Of a stretch of 64,000 nucleotides of DNA, positions 7,705-16,347 are shown in pieces. The notes below the pieces were generated by a model. That model saw only the letters and a list, made by a program, of their open reading frames with translations, made no database searches and was not told the DNA's origin. The translations under genes were made by a program, and so were the position numbers. Source of the stretch: Rhodospirillales bacterium (GTDB taxonomy: Bacteria > Pseudomonadota > Alphaproteobacteria > Acetobacterales > Acetobacteraceae); assembly GCA_947460455.1 (NCBI GenBank), contig CANHKG010000001.1, positions 1-64,000 on the forward strand. Reading direction: 5' to 3'. How positions within the stretch are numbered: position 1 is the stretch's first letter; the number at the start of each line of letters is the position of its first letter.

Positions 7705-8820
7705 ATGAAGTTCAGCTTTTCCGCCGAGCAGGAGGCATTCCGCGAAAGCCTGCGGGGGTATCTCGCGGAGCGGTCGCCGACCAAGGAGGTGCGGCGGCTG
7801 ATGGAGACCGAGGCCGGCTGGGAGCGCGAGGGCTGGGCGCGGATGAATGCGGAGATGGGGCTCGCCGCCGTGCGAATTCCGGAAGCCTATGGCGGGCAGG
7901 GGTTTGGGTTCTCCGAGCAGTGCATCATGCTGGAGGAAATGGGGCGGGTGCTGCTGTGCGCGCCGTTTTTCGCCAGCGCGGTGTTGGCCGCCGGTGCGAT
8001 CCTGCAGGCGGGGACCGAGGCGCAGAAGGCGGCGCTGCTGCCGGGGATCGCTTCCGGCGATGTGGTGGGCACGCTGGCCTGGGTGGAGGATTCCGGGCGC
8101 TGGGATGCCGAGGGGACGACGCTGTCGGCGGTGCGCGATGGCGCGGGCTGGCGGCTGGATGGGCACAAGAGCTTCGTGATCGACGGGCATACGGCGGATT
8201 TGATCGTGGTGCTGGGGCGCACGGCGGCTGGGCTTTCGCTGTTCACGGTGGATGGGGCTGCGGTTTCGCGGCGGGCGGTGCAGGGGATTGATCCCACGCG
8301 CAAGCTGGCGCGGCTGGCGTTTGCGGGCGTGCCGGCCGCGTTGCTCGGCGAGGACGGCGGGGCGGCGGGGCCGTTCGGGCGGGTGATGACCGAGGCGGCG
8401 GTGTGCCTGGCCAATGAGATGGTGGGCGGGGCGGAGCGGCTGCGCGAGGATGCGTTGGCCTACGCCAAGATGCGGATGCAGTTCGGCAAGGTGATCGCCG
8501 GGTTCCAATCCATGAAGCACAAGCAGGCGGACATGCTGATGGAGGTGGAACTGGCGAAGAGCGCCGCCTACTACGCCGCCGCGGCGCTGGATGAGGGCGA
8601 CGCGGATGGGGCGGTGGCGGCTTCCATCGCCAAGGCGGCGGCCTCGGAGGCGTATCTGCAGACGGCGATTCATGCGGTGCAGATCCATGGCGGGATCGGG
8701 TTCACCTGGGACAACGAGACGCATCTCTGGTTCAAGCGCGCCAAGGCGAGCGAGGTGATGCTGGGCGATGCGACGCTGCATCGGGAGCGAATGATGCAGG
8801 CGATGGTGGAGGGCGCGTGA
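7705..8820 (+). CDS. Acyl-CoA dehydrogenase family protein (371 aa)
   Basis: An FAD-dependent acyl-CoA dehydrogenase-like protein of 371 residues, near the family's usual size. It starts MKFSFSAEQEAFRESLRGYL, has the mid-domain 'GTLAWVEDSGRW' region and ends with the helical C-domain containing AYAKMRMQFGKVIAGFQSMK and IHGGIGFTWDNE, the flavin/tetramer contact typical of the family. A GGGAGAT site precedes the ATG. Its stop overlaps the start of a second, distinct acyl-CoA dehydrogenase. Such paired genes often encode alpha2beta2 heteromeric enzymes acting on unusual acyl-CoAs (steroid side chain, terpenoid, branched acids). The actual substrate is not deducible. Confidence 0.88.
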   Translation: MKFSFSAEQEAFRESLRGYLAERSPTKEVRRLMETEAGWEREGWARMNAEMGLAAVRIPEAYGGQGFGFSEQCIMLEEMGRVLLCAPFFASAVLAAGAILQAGTEAQKAALLPGIASGDVVGTLAWVEDSGRWDAEGTTLSAVRDGAGWRLDGHKSFVIDGHTADLIVVLGRTAAGLSLFTVDGAAVSRRAVQGIDPTRKLARLAFAGVPAALLGEDGGAAGPFGRVMTEAAVCLANEMVGGAERLREDALAYAKMRMQFGKVIAGFQSMKHKQADMLMEVELAKSAAYYAAAALDEGDADGAVAASIAKAAASEAYLQTAIHAVQIHGGIGFTWDNETHLWFKRAKASEVMLGDATLHRERMMQAMVEGA

Positions 8821-10082
8821 TGAGCGAGGCGATGGGCAGCGAAGCGGGGGTGCGCGCCGAGGTTCGGGCCTGGCTGGCGGAGAACTGGGACCCGGCGCTG
8901 GGGCTGGTGGAGTGGCGGACGCGGCTGGCACATTCCGGCTGGGGCATGCCAACCTGGCCGACGCGGTGGTACGGGCGGGAGATGCCCGAGGCGATGGTGC
9001 CGGTGATCGAGGAGGAGTTTGATCAGGCGGGCGCCATCGGCGTGGCGCGGATCGGCATCCGCACGTTGGCGGCGGCGACGATTCTGGCGCACGGGACGGA
9101 TCTGCAGAAGGAGAAATACCTGCTGCGGATCCTCACGGGCGAGGATACGTGGTGCCAGTTGTTCAGCGAGCCGGGCAGCGGCAGCGACGTGGCCGGTGCG
9201 GTGACGCGGGCGGAGTTCCAGGGCAACCAGTGGGTGGTGAACGGGCAGAAGGTGTGGACCACCAGCGCGCACAAGGCGCATTGGGGGCTGCTGCTGGCGC
9301 GGACCAACTGGGATGCGCCGAAGCATCGCGGGCTTTCGTATTTCATCATCGACATGAAGCAGCCGGGCGTTTCGGTTTCGCCGCTGCGGCAGATGAACGG
9401 GTTCGCCAGCTTCAACCAGGTGTTCCTGACCGACGCGATCGTGCCGCCGGAGATGATCGTTTCCACCGAGGGCGATGGGTGGACGGTGACCAACACCACG
9501 CTGATGCATGAGCGGCGCGGGGCGGATGGGTTGCGGGCGCAGCCGAAGGGGAGCGACCGGCCGGAGCGGATCTATGGCGAGGAGCGTGACGAGATCGCGG
9601 TCGCGCTGGAGCCGTATCGTTGGTACCCCTCCCGGGCCGGGCGGGTGGATTTGGTGTTGCCGCGGGCGATCGAGACCGGGGCGATCCATGATCCCGTGGT
9701 GCGGCAGGAGGTGGGCAAGCTGCTGGTGATGGCGCGCTGTGCCGAGTTCACGGCGCGGCGGGCGCGGGCGGCGAAGGAGCAGGGCAAGCCGCAGGGGCCC
9801 GAGGGGTCGCTGGGCAAGCTGGCGGCGAGCGTGGTGGCGCGGGCTGCGGCGCGGGTTCATACGCAGATCACCGGGGCGGGGGCGTTGCTGGCCGGGCCGG
9901 AGGCGGCTGCGGGCGGGACGGTGGCGGAGATTCTGCTGTCGGTGCCGGCGGTTTCGATTGCCGGCGGGACGGATGAGATCCAGCGGAACATCATCGCCGA
10001 GCGGGTGCTGGGGATGCCGCGGGAGCCGAGCGAGGATACGAAGAAGCCGTTCCGGGATGTGCCGCGGAATACGGTCGGATAA
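8820..10082 (+). CDS. Acyl-CoA dehydrogenase family protein (420 aa), partner of the upstream gene
   Basis: A second acyl-CoA dehydrogenase, longer than its neighbour. Visible features are the N-terminal helical part with WGMPTWPTRWYG, the FAD/substrate segment QLFSEPGSGSDVAG, the 'VVNGQKVWTTSAHKAHWG' strand, and the C-terminal 'SIAGGTDEIQRNIIAERVLG', all standard for large-subunit-type FadE proteins. I start it at ATG 8820 (TGATG overlap with the preceding stop); GTG 8817 would add one residue. Tight coupling to the 371-residue paralogue suggests they form one heteromeric enzyme. After the stop there is 350 bp without a gene. Confidence 0.88.
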   Translation: MSEAMGSEAGVRAEVRAWLAENWDPALGLVEWRTRLAHSGWGMPTWPTRWYGREMPEAMVPVIEEEFDQAGAIGVARIGIRTLAAATILAHGTDLQKEKYLLRILTGEDTWCQLFSEPGSGSDVAGAVTRAEFQGNQWVVNGQKVWTTSAHKAHWGLLLARTNWDAPKHRGLSYFIIDMKQPGVSVSPLRQMNGFASFNQVFLTDAIVPPEMIVSTEGDGWTVTNTTLMHERRGADGLRAQPKGSDRPERIYGEERDEIAVALEPYRWYPSRAGRVDLVLPRAIETGAIHDPVVRQEVGKLLVMARCAEFTARRARAAKEQGKPQGPEGSLGKLAASVVARAAARVHTQITGAGALLAGPEAAAGGTVAEILLSVPAVSIAGGTDEIQRNIIAERVLGMPREPSEDTKKPFRDVPRNTVG

Positions 10083-10281
10083 AGTTTCGATATTGCAACA
10101 ATTTGGGCATGCCCTGGCGGGCCCCGTTCTCAGGCGAGGATGGGGCACGGCGGGGCGCGTGCGGTTGTGGGGCGTGCCTGGGGCTGGGCGCCGAGGTTGC
10201 GGGCGCGCCAGGTGGGGATGCGGCGGCAACGTGCCCCCCTCCGGCTCCCCCTGGCTTCACCGAGGCGAGAGAAGTAAGTTA

Positions 10282-10372
10282 GCAAGAAAGAAAGTGGCCA
10301 CAGAGGCACAGAGACACAGAGGAGCAAGGCAAGGGAGAGAAAGTTGGCGGAACCGCTTCGCGTTCTGCCCTA
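10282..10372 (+). repeat. CACAGAGG-type dispersed repeat, copy 1
   Basis: This stretch runs from GCAAGAAAGAAAGTGGCCAC through GGCACAGAGACACAGAGGAG and GCAAGGCAAGGGAG to GGCGGAACCGCTTCGCGTTC. The reverse complement of the same series occurs at 61315-61415 with few differences. It lies in intergenic DNA and carries no frame. The repeat is A-rich and clearly unlike the surrounding GC-rich DNA. Confidence 0.85.
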
Positions 10373-10401
10373 CACGGTTCGGAATAAATGAAGTTTTTTT
10401 G

Positions 10402-10425
10402 CTTCTTTTTGTTCACAAAAAGAAG
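10402..10425 (-). terminator. A/T-rich hairpin, probable terminator
   Basis: CTTCTTTTTGT and ACAAAAAGAAG form an 11-bp perfect stem just 8 nt past the stop of the minus-strand phosphoesterase gene. Read on the minus strand it is followed by an A/T-rich run ending in several T. It belongs to the same family of hairpins as those at 13.1, 35.8 and 58.1 kb. Confidence 0.65.
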
Positions 10426-10433
10426 AGTCTTTC

Positions 10434-11180
10434 TTAGTCCTGGTAGAGCCAACCTTCGGTGCGCGGCAGGAGGCGGGGTTTGTCGCCGGGCCAGATGGGG
10501 GTTCCGGCGAGGGTGGTGCCCCAGGCGGCGGCGACACCTTGGGCTTGGAGGCCGTCGGGCGCGGTGGCGCGGTAGGTGGTGTGGTGGTGGCCGTGGACGA
10601 CCAGGGTGGCGCCCATGGCGCGGGCCAAGTCGTCCAGCACGTGCGCGCCGCTGCGGTGGCTGCTGGGGGCTTCGTGGGTGACGAGGATGTCGGCGCGCTT
10701 TGTGGCGAGGCGATCGATGTCTTCGGGCCAGATGGCCAGGGTGGCGAGGTTGCGGGCCAGGGCGGCGGTGGCATCCGGGCTCCAGCCGGGGCCGATGGTG
10801 GCCATGTCTGCTTGCAGTTGGTCTCGGCTGGTGAGGCGAGGTTTTTGGGGTGGGTTCCAGACGCGGGTGTGGAAGGTGCCGCCGAGGCCGGCGATGCGCA
10901 GGCCGGCGACTTCGATGACGCGGCCGTGCAGGGCGCCTTCCGCGGTGAGCGGGTTGCGGCTGGGGTCGGCCAGGTTGGCCCACATGTTGGGGCCGCCATC
11001 GGCATCGTGGTTGCCGAAGATCCAGTGCAGCGAGGCGCCGGCGGCGAGGATGGGGGCCACGTGGTGGTCGAGCGGCGCGGTGCATTCCATGTCGCCAAGC
11101 AGGATGACGTGGCGCGGCGTGCGGGGCTGGGCCTGGAGGCCGGCTTCGACGTGGTGCCAGTGGCGGTGGATGTCGCCCAC
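10434..11180 (-). CDS. Metallophosphoesterase (calcineurin-like)
   Basis: A minus-strand protein of about 248 residues with calcineurin-like phosphoesterase motifs in order: GDIH, LLGDMEC (GD), GNHDADGG (GNHD), a later 'ILVTHEAPSSH', and VVHGHHHTTYR (GHxH). These supply the usual two-metal site. The start is unsettled. GTG 11180 falls within the first beta strand (codons for DIVFV lie directly upstream in the same frame), so the natural start is probably further upstream at a non-ATG codon such as CTG. The upstream frame is open but has no ATG or GTG close by. Targets could be nucleotides, phosphoproteins or nucleic acids. The gene diverges from the flavin monooxygenase gene. Confidence 0.8.
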   Translation of the reverse strand: MGDIHRHWHHVEAGLQAQPRTPRHVILLGDMECTAPLDHHVAPILAAGASLHWIFGNHDADGGPNMWANLADPSRNPLTAEGALHGRVIEVAGLRIAGLGGTFHTRVWNPPQKPRLTSRDQLQADMATIGPGWSPDATAALARNLATLAIWPEDIDRLATKRADILVTHEAPSSHRSGAHVLDDLARAMGATLVVHGHHHTTYRATAPDGLQAQGVAAAWGTTLAGTPIWPGDKPRLLPRTEGWLYQD

Positions 11181-11338
11181 GAAGACGATGTCGTGGCTGG
11201 GGTCGTGCAGCAGGCTCAGGGGAGGCGCTCCGGGGGTGAGGGCGAAGGGTAGGGGGGGCGGGGAGGGAGGGCAAGGCAGGGTGTTGGCGTGGTGGTGCCG
11301 GGCCGGTAGTTTGGGGGTTCGGGAGAAGGACGTTGGCG

Positions 11339-13102
11339 ATGGACGTGATGGTTTCTGCGGGTGAGCGGGCGCGGGCAGTGGTGGAAGGGTGGCTGCGGCG
11401 GTTCAATGCGGCGCTGGAGGGTGGCGACGCGGCGGCTGTGGGGGCGTTGTTCCGCGACGATGGGCATTGGCGCGATATCGTGGCGCTGAGCTGGAAAATC
11501 GCGACGTGGAGCGGCGACGATGTTGCGGCTTCGCTGCTGGGCGGGGCGCAGGCGCAGGGGGCGCGGGAGTTCGAGGTGGACCCCATGCGCACGCCACCGC
11601 GCGAGGTGGAGCGGGCCGGGGAGCCGGCGGTGGAGGCGATCCTGCGCTTCACCACGCGCGTGGGCGTGGGCGCCGGGGTGCTGCGGATCAAGCTGGCGGA
11701 TGCGGATCCGTTGCAGGCATGGACGTTGATGACCAGCCTGGATCACATCGCCGGGCATGACGAGGAGAGCGCCAGGGAGGCGCGCGAGGAGCCGGCTTTC
11801 GAGCGCGACTGGCAGGGGCCGAACTGGCTGGACAAGCGCGATGCGGCGCGGCGCTTCGATGACCGGGAGCCCGCCGTGCTGGTGGTGGGCGGCGGCCATG
11901 CCGGGCTGGCGGCGGCGGCGGCGCTGGGTGCGCTGAATGTCGATACGCTGGTGGTGGATCGCATGGAGCGCGTGGGGGACAACTGGCGGAAGCGCTACCA
12001 CGGGCTGAAGCTGCACAACCAAGTGTACAGCAACCACATGCCGTACATGACCTTCCCGAAGACCTGGCCGCGCTACATCCCGAAAGACAAGATCGCGAAC
12101 TGGCTGGAGACGTATGTGGAGGCGATGGAGATTGCCTTCTGGACGCGGACCAGCTTCGAGGGCGCGACATACGATGCGCAGGCGAAATGCTGGCAGGCGC
12201 GGCTGAAGATGGCCGATGGCAGCGAGCGGGTGGTGCGGCCGCGGCATATCGTGATGGCGACGAGTGTCTCCAGCGTGCCGAATATTCCGGTGATCCCGAC
12301 GCTGGAGAAGTTCGGCGGGCGGGTGGTGCATTCCTCCAAGTTCGGCAATGGCGCGGAATATCGGGGCAAGCCGGTGCTGGTGTTCGGCACCGGGACGAGT
12401 GCCCATGACATCGCGCAGGACCTGCACGGCAACGGCGCGCTGGTGACGATGGTGCAGCGCAGCCCGACGCTGGTGACCAACGTGGAACCGGCGGCGCAGC
12501 TGTACGATGGGATCTACTATGGGCATGGCCCATCGCTTGCTGACCGCGACCTGGTGAACACCTCTGTGCCGCTGCCGGTGATGAAGCAGGCGCACAAGCT
12601 CCTGACGGCGAAATCCCGCGAGCTGGATCGCGAGATGCTGGAAGGGCTGGAGCGGATCGGGTTCAAGCTGGAGTTCGGCGAGGACGGGACAGGGTGGCCG
12701 CTGAAGTATCGCTCGCGCGGCGGCGGGTATTATTTCAACGTTGGCTGCTCCGAGCTGCTGATCCGTGGCGAGATCGGGCTGATCCAGTATTCCGATATCG
12801 ACTCGTTCTTTGCGGGCGGGGTGCGGATGAAGGACGGGCGCGTGGTGCCGTCGGAGCTGGCGGTGCTGGCGACGGGCTACAAGGGGCAGGATGCGATGGT
12901 GCCTGCCTTCTTCGGGGCCGAGGTCGCCGCGAAGGTGGGGCAGGTGTGGGGGTTCGACCACGCCACGCAGGAGCTGGCGAACATGTGGACGCCCTCGGGC
13001 CAGGATGGGCTTTGGTTCACTGGCGGGAGTTTTTCGCAGTGCCGGATGTATTCGCGGCATGTGGCGGTGCAGATCAAGGCGTGGGAAGTGGGGGTGAGGT
13101 AA
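11339..13102 (+). CDS. Flavin-containing monooxygenase with N-terminal NTF2/SnoaL-like domain
   Basis: A 587-residue protein from ATG 11339 (a TTG at 11333 is also in frame), with GGGAGAAGGA upstream. Residues 1-150 look like an NTF2/SnoaL-type cone fold (RFNAALEGGDAAAVGALFRD, then DDGHWRDIVALSW). From about residue 175 a Rossmann FAD site appears (AVLVVGGGHAGLAAAAALG). A second dinucleotide motif PVLVFGTGTSAHDIAQDL lies near residue 340, and an ATGYKGQD segment near the end. This is the layout of bacterial class-B flavoprotein monooxygenases (FMO/BVMO-like) with an added N-domain. It would use NAD(P)H and O2 on a soft nucleophile or ketone; the substrate is unknown. It ends in an array of hairpins. 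Confidence 0.87.
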   Translation: MDVMVSAGERARAVVEGWLRRFNAALEGGDAAAVGALFRDDGHWRDIVALSWKIATWSGDDVAASLLGGAQAQGAREFEVDPMRTPPREVERAGEPAVEAILRFTTRVGVGAGVLRIKLADADPLQAWTLMTSLDHIAGHDEESAREAREEPAFERDWQGPNWLDKRDAARRFDDREPAVLVVGGGHAGLAAAAALGALNVDTLVVDRMERVGDNWRKRYHGLKLHNQVYSNHMPYMTFPKTWPRYIPKDKIANWLETYVEAMEIAFWTRTSFEGATYDAQAKCWQARLKMADGSERVVRPRHIVMATSVSSVPNIPVIPTLEKFGGRVVHSSKFGNGAEYRGKPVLVFGTGTSAHDIAQDLHGNGALVTMVQRSPTLVTNVEPAAQLYDGIYYGHGPSLADRDLVNTSVPLPVMKQAHKLLTAKSRELDREMLEGLERIGFKLEFGEDGTGWPLKYRSRGGGYYFNVGCSELLIRGEIGLIQYSDIDSFFAGGVRMKDGRVVPSELAVLATGYKGQDAMVPAFFGAEVAAKVGQVWGFDHATQELANMWTPSGQDGLWFTGGSFSQCRMYSRHVAVQIKAWEVGVR

Positions 13103-13104
13103 GC

Positions 13105-13216
13105 GGTTCTTTTTTGAAAAAAAGAACCAAAAAACTTTTGTTCCTTTGCGCCGGGGGGAGCCTCGGCGCAAAGGAATGAAGTCTTTTTTGCTTCTTTTTT
13201 CTTCAGAAAAAAGAAG
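13105..13216. repeat. A/T-rich composite hairpin element, copy between convergent genes
   Basis: Three inverted repeats are packed between convergent stops. The first is GGTTCTTTTTT...AAAAAAGAACC (13105-13128). The second is TTCCTTTGCGCCG...CGGCGCAAAGGAA (13141-13176). The third is CTTCTTTTTTCT...AGAAAAAAGAAG (13191-13216). The 33 nt at 13106-13138 are identical to 58129-58161, and the third hairpin recurs near 58280-58307. It probably acts as a bidirectional terminator and is also a dispersed repeat. Confidence 0.85.
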
Positions 13217-13224
13217 ACGCTTGC

Positions 13225-14244
13225 TTAGCCTTCCATGTCTGGCAGCCAGGATTTCACTTCGCCGGCGTAGGCGGGGCCGGGGTTGCCCCAGACGGTGGTG
13301 CGCCACATGACGCGGGCGAGGTGTTCGGCGTCGAACCAGGTGGCGGCGTGCAGGGTGCAGCGGTTGTCCCACACGACCAGGTCGCCTTGGGTCCATTCGT
13401 GGACGTAGACGAAGCGGGGATCGGTGTAGTGGGCGGCGAGTTCGACGAGGAGGCGGCCGCCTTCGCCGTCTGGGCCCGGCTCCAGGCCTTCGATGGGGCC
13501 TTCCAGCCAATCCATCTGGCCGTATTCGCAGAGGTAGAGCGATTTCTGGCCGGTGACGGGGTGGGTGCGGACGAGGGGTTGGCGGACGGGGCGTTCGTGG
13601 GGGGCGAGCTCGCGTTGGGGGGCGCCGGATTTCACCGCGTCGTATTTGCGGCCGGCGGCTGAGGCGATGTGCAGGCCTTGCAGGGTTTCGATGCGGGATT
13701 TGGTGGCGGCGGGCAGGGCTTCGTAGGCGGCGATGCCATCGGCAAACAGGGTTTGGCCCTGGCCTTGCGGGACCGGCTGGACGGCGAGGAAGAGGGAGAT
13801 ATCCGGCGGGGGGCGGCGGTAGGATTGGTCGGTGTGCCAGCCGCGGCGGTGGGGGAACTGGACCGGGAGCTTGCCTTCAGGCGTGAGGGGCGGGGTGGGC
13901 TTGGGCGGCGGGGCGCGGAAGACCGGCGGGATGTTGGAGACGACGAAGATCTCCGGCACCTCCGGGTGGACCATGTTCGCGGCCATGTGGGTGGTGCGGT
14001 AGTTCTCGACCTCGGGCCCGAAGAGGCGGGAGAGGCGCACGAGGAGGGCGGGGTTTTCGGCGATCGCGCCCATGCCGGAGATGACCATGACGCCGTGGCT
14101 GCGGGCGAGGGCCTGGGTGAGGGCAGTGGGGTTGGCCTCTGCGGCTTCGATGACCGCGAGGGCGCCGGCGGCACCCTCCACGTGGATGCGGCCGCCGAAG
14201 CTGGCGCCGGTGAGGGGGTGTTCGAGGCGGAAGCCGATGTCCAT
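13225..14244 (-). CDS. TauD/TfdA-family Fe(II)/2-oxoglutarate-dependent dioxygenase
   Basis: A 339-residue protein of the TauD/TfdA superfamily. The facial triad can be seen as H-x-D in RGWHTDQSYR (about residues 136-138) and the distal His in DNRCTLHAATWFD (near residue 297). The 2-oxoglutarate-binding Arg follows in RVMWRTTVWG. These enzymes hydroxylate a substrate with O2 and 2-oxoglutarate, releasing CO2 and succinate; taurine, alkylsulfonates, aryloxyacids and betaines are family examples. None can be assigned here. It is transcribed away from the fds operon (142-nt divergent gap, GC-rich with no clear promoter) and converges on the flavin monooxygenase gene. Confidence 0.87.
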   Translation of the reverse strand: MDIGFRLEHPLTGASFGGRIHVEGAAGALAVIEAAEANPTALTQALARSHGVMVISGMGAIAENPALLVRLSRLFGPEVENYRTTHMAANMVHPEVPEIFVVSNIPPVFRAPPPKPTPPLTPEGKLPVQFPHRRGWHTDQSYRRPPPDISLFLAVQPVPQGQGQTLFADGIAAYEALPAATKSRIETLQGLHIASAAGRKYDAVKSGAPQRELAPHERPVRQPLVRTHPVTGQKSLYLCEYGQMDWLEGPIEGLEPGPDGEGGRLLVELAAHYTDPRFVYVHEWTQGDLVVWDNRCTLHAATWFDAEHLARVMWRTTVWGNPGPAYAGEVKSWLPDMEG

Positions 14245-14385
14245 GGGGGCCCTCCTGGTTTTGGGGAGGGTATCGGGGGGTGGATGGGCGGGTCAAACGG
14301 CTTGGGCGTTGCGGTGCGGGGCGTTCGGCCGCAGAGTTGCGGGCAAGGGCCGGGGAGCCTGGCCAAGGTTGGGGATCGACACGGC

Positions 14386-14847
14386 GTGACCGGGTTTGCT
14401 GCATGGGATGAAGGGGCGGCGCGGGCGCTGCTGGCGGGGATGGGCGGCGGGCAGGACAAGGTGCTGCCCATGCTGCAGGCGTTGCAGGCCCAGTATGGCT
14501 ATGTGCATGCCGAGGCTGTGGGGCTAGTGGCGGCGGCGGTGAATGTGTCTCGCGCCGAGGTGCATGGGGTGGTGACATTCTACCATGATTTTCGCATGGA
14601 GTTGCCGGCGGGGCGGGTGATCCGGCTGTGCCGGGCGGAGGCGTGCCAGGCGGTGGGGTGCGAGGCGCTGGTGGATGAGGCGGCGCAGCTGGGGGTTCCG
14701 GTGGATGGGCCCGCTTCGGGCGGTGTGGCGGTGGAGACGGTATATTGCCTCGGCAATTGCGCGCTGGGGCCGGCGGCGCTGGTGGGGGAGGAATTGGTGG
14801 GTCTGCTGGATGTGGACGGGTTGCGGGCGTTGGTGGCGGGGGCGTGA
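14386..14847 (+). CDS. fdsG: NAD-dependent formate dehydrogenase gamma subunit (NuoE-like)
   Basis: A 153-residue [2Fe-2S] thioredoxin-fold subunit homologous to NuoE. The cluster cysteines are seen in CRAEACQ and, 40 or so residues later, VYCLGNCALGP. The N-terminal 'DKVLPMLQALQAQYGYV' and 'HGVVTFYHDF' are family signatures. It passes electrons from the beta subunit's FMN in the diaphorase part of the complex. GTG 14386 is the first usable start in frame. The stop overlaps the next start (GTGA). The order G-B-A-C-D matches the fds operons of aerobic Proteobacteria such as Rhodobacter and Cupriavidus. Confidence 0.92.
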   Translation: MTGFAAWDEGAARALLAGMGGGQDKVLPMLQALQAQYGYVHAEAVGLVAAAVNVSRAEVHGVVTFYHDFRMELPAGRVIRLCRAEACQAVGCEALVDEAAQLGVPVDGPASGGVAVETVYCLGNCALGPAALVGEELVGLLDVDGLRALVAGA

Positions 14848-16337
14848 GCGTGCGGGTGTTCGTGCCAGGAGATGCGGCGGCGCGGTCGGTGGGGGCCGAG
14901 GCGGTGGCGCTTGCGTTCGCGGCTTCGGGGGCGGAGATGGTGCGAACGGGGTCGCGCGGGTTGCTGTGGCTGGAACCGCTGGTGGAGGTGGAGGGGGCGG
15001 ACGGGCGGTTGGGGTTCCGCAACGTGCGTGCGGGGGATGTGGCGGGGTTGGTGGCTTCGGGGTTTGCTGCCTCGCATGCGTTGGCGGTGGGGCGGGTGGA
15101 GGATTTGCCGTGGCTGGCGCGGCAGTCTCGGCTGACCTTTGCGCGGGTGGGGGTGGAGGATCCGCTGTCCCTGGCGGCGTATCGGGCGCAAGGCGGGCTG
15201 GCGGGGTTGGCGGCGGCGCGGGGGATGGCGCCCGACGCGATCGTGGCGGCGGTGCTGGCTTCCGGGTTACGTGGGCGCGGCGGGGCGGGGTTTCCGACCG
15301 GGGTGAAGTGGCGGACGGTGGCAGGCGCCGTGGCGGACCAGAAATATGTGGTTTGCAATGCCGATGAGGGCGATAGCGGGACGTTTGCCGACCGGATGCT
15401 GATCGAGGGCGATCCCTTCGTGCTGATCGAGGGGATGGCGATTGCGGGGCTGGCGGTGGGGGCGAGCCAGGGGTTCATCTATCTGCGCAGCGAGTATCCG
15501 CTGGCGGAGAAGGTGCTGCGGGCGGCGCTGGCGATTGCGCGGGCGGAGGGCGTGCTGGGGGCTGGATTCGAAATCGCGCTGCGGATGGGGGCTGGGAGTT
15601 ACATCTGCGGCGAGGAGACGGCGCTGCTGGAGAGCCTGGAGGGGCGGCGCGGGGTGGTGCGGGCCAAGCCGCCGCTGCCGGCGTTGCAGGGGTTGTTCGG
15701 CAAACCCACCGTGGTGAACAACGTGCTTTCGCTGGCAGCCGTGCCGTGGATCCTGGCGCATGGCGCCGAGGCCTATGCGGCGTTGGGCACCGGGCGGTCG
15801 CGCGGAACGCTGGTGGTGCAGCTGGCGGGGAATGTGAAGCGCGGCGGGTTGTTCGAGGTGCCGTTCGGGATTTCGCTGCGCGAGGTGGTGGACGGGATCG
15901 GCGGCGGGACGCGCAGTGGCCGCCCTGTGCGCGCGGTGCAGGTGGGCGGGCCGCTGGGGGCGTATCTGCCGGCCTCATTGCTGGATACGGCGCTGGACTA
16001 TGAGGCGATGGCGGCGGTGGGCGGGATGCTCGGCCATGGCGGTGTCGTGGTGTTCGACGACACGGTGGACATGGCGAAGCAGGCGCGCTTCGCCTTCGAA
16101 TTCTGCGCCAAGGAGAGCTGCGGCAAGTGCACGCCGTGCCGGATCGGGGCAGTGCGCGGCGTGGAGGTGGTGGACCGGATCATCGCCGGGAAAGCCGGCG
16201 AGATCGCGGTGCTGGAGGACCTGGCGGCGCTGATGACCGATGCCTCCCTGTGCGCCATGGGCGGGCTGACGCCGTTGCCGGTGATGAGTGCGTTGAAGCA
16301 TTTTCCCGAGGATTTCCGCCGGGCTTTGGCGGCGTGA
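14844..16337 (+). CDS. fdsB: NAD-dependent formate dehydrogenase beta subunit (NuoF-like)
   Basis: A 497-residue diaphorase subunit. About 130 N-terminal residues look like a degenerate thioredoxin-like part. The NuoF core follows: GLRGRGGAGFPTGVKW (NADH site), CNADEGDSGTFADR (FMN site), GSYICGEETALLESLEG, and the [4Fe-4S] motif ESCGKCTPCR near the C-terminus. It reduces NAD+ with electrons taken from formate through FdsA. The GTG at 14844 overlaps the fdsG stop by 4 nt. It ends 10 nt before fdsA. Confidence 0.93.
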   Translation: MSVRVFVPGDAAARSVGAEAVALAFAASGAEMVRTGSRGLLWLEPLVEVEGADGRLGFRNVRAGDVAGLVASGFAASHALAVGRVEDLPWLARQSRLTFARVGVEDPLSLAAYRAQGGLAGLAAARGMAPDAIVAAVLASGLRGRGGAGFPTGVKWRTVAGAVADQKYVVCNADEGDSGTFADRMLIEGDPFVLIEGMAIAGLAVGASQGFIYLRSEYPLAEKVLRAALAIARAEGVLGAGFEIALRMGAGSYICGEETALLESLEGRRGVVRAKPPLPALQGLFGKPTVVNNVLSLAAVPWILAHGAEAYAALGTGRSRGTLVVQLAGNVKRGGLFEVPFGISLREVVDGIGGGTRSGRPVRAVQVGGPLGAYLPASLLDTALDYEAMAAVGGMLGHGGVVVFDDTVDMAKQARFAFEFCAKESCGKCTPCRIGAVRGVEVVDRIIAGKAGEIAVLEDLAALMTDASLCAMGGLTPLPVMSALKHFPEDFRRALAA

Positions 16338-16347
16338 GGAGCGTGGC

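Larger units (their letters stand above)
10083..10433. other. Gene-free interval with dispersed repeats
   Basis: This 351-nt gap lies between a plus-strand acyl-CoA dehydrogenase and a minus-strand phosphoesterase. The first 180 nt look GC-rich and featureless. The second half carries a copy of the CACAGAGG-type repeat (10282-10372) and an A/T-rich hairpin (10402-10425). No convincing reading frame was seen. Confidence 0.6.

Noticed and set aside
7606-8952. Long minus-strand extension upstream of the LLM oxidoreductase
   Set aside because: It runs antisense to an acyl-CoA dehydrogenase. The LLM protein begins with a normal first strand at ATG 7605 with an AGGAGG site.
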